Under the pieces are notes generated by a model that was not told the DNA's origin, made no database searches, and saw nothing but the letters and a program-made list of their open reading frames with translations. Made by a program: the position numbers and the translations under genes. From Gammaproteobacteria bacterium (GTDB lineage Bacteria; Pseudomonadota; Gammaproteobacteria; DSM-19610), in assembly GCA_026197075.1 (NCBI GenBank), contig JAPHQV010000003.1, positions 1 through 60,622 of the forward strand: a stretch of 60,622 nucleotides of DNA, given 5' to 3'. Positions 56,243-60,622 of this stretch are shown in pieces. The stretch's first letter is position 1; each line of letters starts with the position of its first letter.

Positions 56243-56848
56243 TTACTTCACCGTCGCCTGCAGGGCCAGGCGGATGATGTCTTCCGCGCCCAGATCCTTG
56301 GCGTCAATGGCGCGCACCATGCGGCTCGCCTCCGGCGGCTTGTAACCGAGTGCAATGAGAGCCCCGACGGCCTCCTCCACGGGGTTGGCACGCACTTCCA
56401 GCGGGGTGCGCGCACCAGCCACCGGCGCCGCGCCGGTGGGCTGCCAGTCGGCGAGGCGGTCGGCCATTTCCACGATCAGGCGCTCGGCGGTCTTCCTGCC
56501 CACTCCGGGCAGGCGTACCAGGGCGGCAATGTCCTTGTCCTGCACGCAATGCACGAAGGCCGTGGCATCCATGCCTGAGAGGATGGCGAGTGCCATGCGG
56601 GCGCCCACGCCATTGACCTTGATGAGGGCGCGGAACAGAGCGCGATCCGCCAGCGTGCTGAAGCCATAGAGGGTGTGGGCATCCTCGCGCACCACCAGGT
56701 GGGTATGCAGGAGGACCTCGCTGCCGGTGGCGGGCAGGTCGTAGAAGGTGGTCATGGGGGCCTGCACCTCGTAACCCACGCCCTGCACGTCGATGAGCAG
56801 CTCCGGCGGCTGTTTCTCCAGCAGGGTGCCGCGCAGCCGGCCGATCAT
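56243..56848 (-). CDS. ruvA: Holliday-junction DNA-binding protein RuvA
   Basis: RuvA (201 aa) binds four-way junctions and recruits RuvB. The OB-fold N-terminal domain ([32 protein letters not shown]), the two HhH motifs ([37 protein letters not shown]) and the C-terminal RuvB-binding domain are visible. The ATG overlaps the ruvC stop by 4 nt. Confidence 0.97.
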   Translation of the reverse strand: MIGRLRGTLLEKQPPELLIDVQGVGYEVQAPMTTFYDLPATGSEVLLHTHLVVREDAHTLYGFSTLADRALFRALIKVNGVGARMALAILSGMDATAFVHCVQDKDIAALVRLPGVGRKTAERLIVEMADRLADWQPTGAAPVAGARTPLEVRANPVEEAVGALIALGYKPPEASRMVRAIDAKDLGAEDIIRLALQATVK

Positions 56849-57369
56849 CGCAGCCGCCCGCCACGGCTGGCCACGGCCTCGGGCACGCGCGCCAGGGTCT
56901 GGCCGCGATGACCATGGCAGACCGCCACGGCCAGTGCATCCGCGGCATCGGCCTGGGGCGTGGCGGAAAGATTCAGCAGTACCCGGATCATGTGCTGCAC
57001 CTGGGCCTTGTCGGCGCTGCCCTTGCCCACCACGGCCTGCTTGATCTCGCGCGGCGAGTATTCGGCCACCGGCAGTTCCTGGATGACCCCGGCGCAGATG
57101 GCGGCGCCACGGGCCTGGCCGAGCTTGAGGGCGGAATCGGCGTTGCGCGCCATGAACACCCGCTCGATGGCCATCTCGTGGGGCTGGAATTCGCGCATGA
57201 GTTCGGAAAGATCGGTGAAGATCATGCCCAGCTTGTCCGCCAGGCTGTCGCCGCTGACCCGCAGGCAGCCACTGCTGACATAGCGCAGCTGGCTGCCGTG
57301 CTGTTCGATGATGCCATAGCCGGTGAGCCGTGAGCCGGGGTCGATGCCGAGGATACGCATGGTGGCCAT
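56845..57369 (-). CDS. ruvC: Holliday-junction endonuclease RuvC
   Basis: RuvC (174 aa) resolves Holliday junctions. Catalytic acids: D in [15 protein letters not shown] in [11 protein letters not shown] and the paired D in [18 protein letters not shown] at 57369 or 57360 (MRILGID) are both possible. It overlaps ruvA. Confidence 0.97.
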   Translation of the reverse strand: MATMRILGIDPGSRLTGYGIIEQHGSQLRYVSSGCLRVSGDSLADKLGMIFTDLSELMREFQPHEMAIERVFMARNADSALKLGQARGAAICAGVIQELPVAEYSPREIKQAVVGKGSADKAQVQHMIRVLLNLSATPQADAADALAVAVCHGHRGQTLARVPEAVASRGGRLR

Positions 57370-57434
57370 AGTAGCGGGTTATCGCGAGGGAGTGTAGGCG
57401 CGGACTTGGCTAAGAACCGGCGGTGCTCGACAGG

Positions 57435-57542
57435 GCGAGGTGCCGATACCCTGCCACGGGACACGCTGTGAATACATCCCTGTACGCTCGACGGCCGCAT
57501 CCCTGCGGCCGACGGTCCCGTATCAGGGTATCGGCACCTCGC
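57435..57542. repeat. Long palindromic repeat between ruvC and yebC
   Basis: The outer arms GCGAGGTGCCGATACCCTG (57435-57453) and its exact complement (57524-57542) are 19 bp. A nested hairpin GGCCGCA-TCCC-TGCGGCC (57493-57510) lies within. The middle carries CGCTGTGAATACATCCCTGT, a phrase that recurs in intergenic repeats of other gammaproteobacteria, to my recollection. Confidence 0.85.
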
Positions 57543-57638
57543 TGGCACCATGCCCGTAGCGGTTCGAAACGATGCCCCAGGGCACTCTCTCGACCGCAAC
57601 GCGGTCTCACCTTGAGGCCGTGCCTGCGGGTCAGGCGC

Positions 57639-58382
57639 TTACAACTGTGCCAGCACCTCATCGGAGATGTCGGCATTGGAATAGACGTTCTGCACGTCAT
57701 CGAGATCTTCCAGCCGCTCCAGCATGGCCATCATCTTCTGCGCGTCATCGAGCTCCAGCGGGGCACTTACCGCGGCGCGCATGGTGACCTCGGCCTGCTC
57801 CGGCGCCAGCCCCGCCGCTGCCATGGCCTCTTTCACGGTCACCATTTCGTAGGGGCCGGTGAGCACATCGATGGAGCCATCGTCATTGGTGACGATATCG
57901 GTGGCACCGGCCTCCAGCGCCGCCTCCATGATGGTGTCCTCGTCACTGCCGGGGGGATAGCTCAACACCCCGGTGTGGGTGAACTGGAAGGCCACCGAGC
58001 CGCTGGTGCCCAGGTTGCCTCCAGCCTTGGTGAAGGCATGGCGCACCTCGGCCACGGTGCGGTTGCGGTTGTCGGTCATGCAGTCGACCATCACCGCCAC
58101 ACCGCCGGGACCATAGCCCTCGTAGCGGATTTCCTCGTAGTTCTCCCCATCCTGGGCGCCGGCGCCGCGCTTGATGGCGCGGTCGATGGTGTCCTTGGTC
58201 ATGTTCGCCGTGAGGGCGTTGTCCACCGCCAGGCGCAGGCGCGGATTGCTGTTGGGGTCCGGGTCACCCATGCGGGCGGCGGTGGTGATCTCACGGATGA
58301 GCTTGGTGAAGAGTTTGCCGCGTTTCGCGTCCTGGGCCTTTTTGCGGTGCTGGATATTGGCCCACTTGCTGTGACCTGCCAT
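57639..58382 (-). CDS. yebC: YebC/TACO1-family protein
   Basis: YebC (247 aa) starts [32 protein letters not shown], the family hallmark, and contains [23 protein letters not shown] and the acidic C-terminal part. Homologues act as translation factors for proline-rich stretches or as regulators. Conserved neighbour of ruvC. Confidence 0.97.
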   Translation of the reverse strand: MAGHSKWANIQHRKKAQDAKRGKLFTKLIREITTAARMGDPDPNSNPRLRLAVDNALTANMTKDTIDRAIKRGAGAQDGENYEEIRYEGYGPGGVAVMVDCMTDNRNRTVAEVRHAFTKAGGNLGTSGSVAFQFTHTGVLSYPPGSDEDTIMEAALEAGATDIVTNDDGSIDVLTGPYEMVTVKEAMAAAGLAPEQAEVTMRAAVSAPLELDDAQKMMAMLERLEDLDDVQNVYSNADISDEVLAQL

Positions 58383-58452
58383 GTTCGTCTCGCCGGGATG
58401 AATGGAATGGCGGGATTCTAGCATCCCGCTCACGGTCAGGGTAAGCGGCTCT

Positions 58453-58484
58453 CCCGCCATTCCCGTGTATGCGGGAATGACGGG
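58453..58484. repeat. GTCATTCCCG hairpin after the second FadL-type gene
   Basis: CCCGCCATTCCCG-TGTATG-CGGGAATGACGGG, a near-perfect 13-bp stem, 8 nt after the porin stop on its transcript. Same family as 13979-14010. Confidence 0.75.
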
Positions 58485-58491
58485 AGGGTCA

Positions 58492-59889
58492 TCAGAAGCG
58501 CAGGCTGTAGATGACCTGGAAGCTGGTCTGGGAGTGGCGCGAGGTCACCCCGTTGCCGGGATTCGTGGCGGTCACCTCGGGGGCATGCTGCAGCGAGAAA
58601 TCAATGGATTGGGCCTCGTTGAAGGCATAGCCGAAACCGGCGGTGACATGACGCTCCACGATGGCCGGGAACAGGGCGTTCAGGTACTGGTCCGGCACCG
58701 GGTTGCTGGCATAGTTGAAACCGGCCCGCAGGGTCAGTTTCGGATTCAACGCATAGGCGCCACCGAACTGATAAACGGTCTGGTCCTCCCAGCGCTGGAA
58801 CAGGGCCGCATCCAGTTCCAGGCCGGCAAAACCGCCGGCCAGGGGGCTTGCCTGGCTGCCGTCCGCGGTGAACACCATGCGGAACTGCTGCATGGTGTCC
58901 GCCCAGTTGATGCGCTTGATGTCACCCACCAACAGCAGCCGATCGGTGGCCTGGAAGGCGGCGCCCACGGCCCAGGTGGCAGGCCACTGGAAATCCTTGA
59001 CGCGGATACTGCCACTGATCGGGATATCGTAGGTCTGTACACCGCCACCGAAATCGGCATCGACGGACATGAGGATCCGCGCATCGTTGGTCTTCATGTC
59101 GCCCAGGCGGGTCTTGGAGTGATAGGAAGCGCCCAGGGTCAGGCGGTCGTCGACCCGATAGGTGGCGCCGATCTTGCCCGCCGCGCCATAACCGCGCGCC
59201 TCACCGGAAAAGCGACTGCCATTGCTGTAGTCGAAATAGGCATAGTGCAGGTTGCTGATGGGCGCGGCACCGTAGGCCGCGATCAGGGAACCCGATGCCG
59301 CGCCCCCCTGTTGGGTGGTCACCAGATCGTTGAATTGCGCCCCGTTCATGGCCATGCGCAGATCCAGCCCTGCCCAGACGAAATCGACACTGCCGCCGAT
59401 GACCAGCTTGTCATTCACGTCGTAGCTGAGCGGCGCGATGACACGACCGACGCTCAACTCGGTGCGGTTCTCCAGCCCGGCACCCATGCTCATGAAGCCC
59501 GCCGTGCCGTATTCCGTACCCATGCCACCCTGGCCATAGAGGCCCAGGCCATAGGCCAGGCCGTCGTGCTTGCGTACATAGCCCAGCGCGGGCATGTAGT
59601 AGGCGGTGCCGGAGGATTTGGCGGTCATACCGCCGGTTTCCGCCTGCACATCCGGACCGAGGAAACCGAAGAACAGATCGAGACGACCGCCTTCCTCCAT
59701 GAGGCCGATGGTGGCCGGGTTGTTCATCATGGCCGCGCTGCCATTGTCGTAGGCCATGGAGGCGCCCCCCATGGCGGCGGCGACGGGACCGTAGCCTTCC
59801 ATGTTCATGCCGTTGGTGGCCGTGGCGGTGACAGGCAAAAGGGGCAGGACGGCGGCGCAAAGCGCCGTCAGGCGACCGGGAATACGCAT
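58492..59889 (-). CDS. FadL/OmpP1-type outer-membrane porin (second copy)
   Basis: A 465-aa barrel precursor. Signal [24 protein letters not shown]; mature start [43 protein letters not shown] is the FadL plug signature (NPA); it ends in YSLRF. It is only distantly related to the copy next to soxB. Transport of hydrophobic substrates is expected; which ones is not clear. It stands between nudB and yebC, interrupting the common nudB-yebC order. Confidence 0.92.
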   Translation of the reverse strand: MRIPGRLTALCAAVLPLLPVTATATNGMNMEGYGPVAAAMGGASMAYDNGSAAMMNNPATIGLMEEGGRLDLFFGFLGPDVQAETGGMTAKSSGTAYYMPALGYVRKHDGLAYGLGLYGQGGMGTEYGTAGFMSMGAGLENRTELSVGRVIAPLSYDVNDKLVIGGSVDFVWAGLDLRMAMNGAQFNDLVTTQQGGAASGSLIAAYGAAPISNLHYAYFDYSNGSRFSGEARGYGAAGKIGATYRVDDRLTLGASYHSKTRLGDMKTNDARILMSVDADFGGGVQTYDIPISGSIRVKDFQWPATWAVGAAFQATDRLLLVGDIKRINWADTMQQFRMVFTADGSQASPLAGGFAGLELDAALFQRWEDQTVYQFGGAYALNPKLTLRAGFNYASNPVPDQYLNALFPAIVERHVTAGFGYAFNEAQSIDFSLQHAPEVTATNPGNGVTSRHSQTSFQVIYSLRF

Positions 59890-60010
59890 TGTGGGGGATC
59901 TCCAGCAGGCTACAACAAGGGCACAGGCGCACCCGGCGAAATCATCAGGTCCCTGAGGGACGACATGCCATCGGCCGAAAGGGGAGGTTCTTTAGGCGAT
60001 GAACCGGGTT

Positions 60011-60090
60011 CGTCATTGCGAGCGAAAACGAAGCAATCTCCCAAGCATTGCTCCATCGTCACGGGATTGCTTCGCTTCGCTCGCAATGAC
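60011..60090. repeat. CGTCATTGCGAGC-type long palindrome (second copy)
   Basis: CGTCATTGCGAGCG..GAAGCAATCTCC and, inverted, ATTGCTTCGCTTCGCTCGCAATGAC. Arms of about 28 nt around a short loop; same family as 12142-12225. It lies 12 nt beyond the nudB stop. Confidence 0.85.
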
Positions 60091-60102
60091 AATACCGACG
60101 AA

Positions 60103-60543
60103 TCAGTTTTCAGGCACGAAACGCAGGATGGCCTCCCGGTTGGTCGCGGACGCCACCTGCTCCGCCGCTTCCCTACGCGGCAGCCACAGGCTGCGAACAT
60201 GTTCCGCGCAGTGCAGACGAACATCCGGCCGCTCTTTATACTCCAGACGAAATACGTACTCCGTGTTGAAACGTACCTCGGACGCATAGCGCACCCGCCA
60301 GGCGGGATGGATGGGGAAGCGGTTGCTGTGGTGGCAATCGATCAGATCAGCGGCCACCAGGCCCGTTTCCTCCTCCAGTTCGCGACGGGCGGCGGACTCG
60401 GCCGCCTCGCCCCATTCCAGACTGCCGGTCACCGATTGCCAGTAACCCGCGGGATGGCAGCGTTCCAGCAACAGCACCTCACCGGCGCGGGTATAAACCA
60501 GCACCAGCACCGATTCGGGGCGTTTGAAATCGCGTTGTGCCAT
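60103..60543 (-). CDS. nudB: Dihydroneopterin triphosphate diphosphatase
   Basis: NudB (146 aa), a Nudix hydrolase of folate synthesis. The Nudix box reads GSLEWGEAAESAARRELEEETGL (about 40-62). The N-terminus MAQRDFKRPESVLVLVYT is typical. Its usual neighbours yebC-ruvCAB follow downstream, with the porin inserted between. A REP element lies just upstream. Confidence 0.94.
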   Translation of the reverse strand: MAQRDFKRPESVLVLVYTRAGEVLLLERCHPAGYWQSVTGSLEWGEAAESAARRELEEETGLVAADLIDCHHSNRFPIHPAWRVRYASEVRFNTEYVFRLEYKERPDVRLHCAEHVRSLWLPRREAAEQVASATNREAILRFVPEN

Positions 60544-60580
60544 GTGACTCAGGATGGCCGAACTGGACAGCGAAATCCTC

Positions 60581-60622
60581 CTGTAGGAGCGGGCTCTGCC
60601 CGCGAACGGGTTCGCGGGCAGA
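60581..60622. repeat. GTAGGAGC-type REP (copy 6, cut by the window end)
   Basis: CTGTAGGAGCGGGCTCTGCC..GCGAACGGGTTCGCGGGCAGA. The element continues past the window. It is 37 nt upstream of nudB. Confidence 0.8.

Overview
This 60.6 kb window is GC-rich and reads as the chromosome of a sulfur-oxidising gammaproteobacterium, probably near the Chromatiales (Ectothiorhodospiraceae/Thioalkalivibrio-like). The evidence is a sox thiosulfate-oxidation locus (soxB; soxXYZA), a sulfur-relay protein (TusA), a rhodanese and a YeeE/YedE permease, together with textbook gammaproteobacterial operons (ybgC-tolQRAB-pal-cpoB-queEC, nudB-yebC-ruvCAB, glrK-qseG-glrR). The taxonomic placement is an inference from gene content and order.

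Layout. 1-3.2 kb: ribD-nrdR and glyA (minus strand), with long palindromic intergenic repeats on both sides of glyA. 3.6-8.4 kb: an accessory island made of a D12-class adenine methyltransferase and a PD-(D/E)XK restriction endonuclease, split by a complete IS66 element (4578-6967, 8-bp target duplication ATTAGTTC). The island is bracketed by two diverged copies of the ettA 5' end. 8.4-12.1 kb: ettA, an IS110-family element and an unrecognised 201-aa gene. 12.2-16.3 kb: msrPQ and an SLC13/RCK anion transporter. 16.4-25.9 kb: purL, an MBL-fold hydrolase, bamC, dapA, a galT-like gene, gcvR and bcp. 25.9-32.5 kb: phoH2-like, a PerM/AI-2E permease, a LysR regulator and two chemoreceptors without periplasmic domains. 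32.7-44 kb: the sulfur locus (DUF302-like exported protein, FadL-type porin, soxB, tusA, rhodanese, bepA-like protease, soxXYZA, tRNA-Lys, YedE permease). 44-50.8 kb: queC-queE and the tol-pal operon. 50.9-54.8 kb: a small membrane-protein candidate and the glrR-qseG-glrK system. 54.8-60.6 kb: ruvB, ruvA, ruvC, yebC, a second FadL-type porin and nudB.

How genes work together: SoxXA, SoxYZ and SoxB make a periplasmic thiosulfate-oxidising system. No soxCD is present here, so sulfane sulfur would be passed on, and TusA, the rhodanese and the YedE permease are plausible handlers. Most genes are single-copy housekeeping genes. Four families of dispersed intergenic repeats (GTAGGAGC REP, GTCATTSCG palindromes, ACGGAGAACGCAGAG pairs and CCGCCAAG pairs), two insertion sequences and one restriction-modification island supply the unusual structure.
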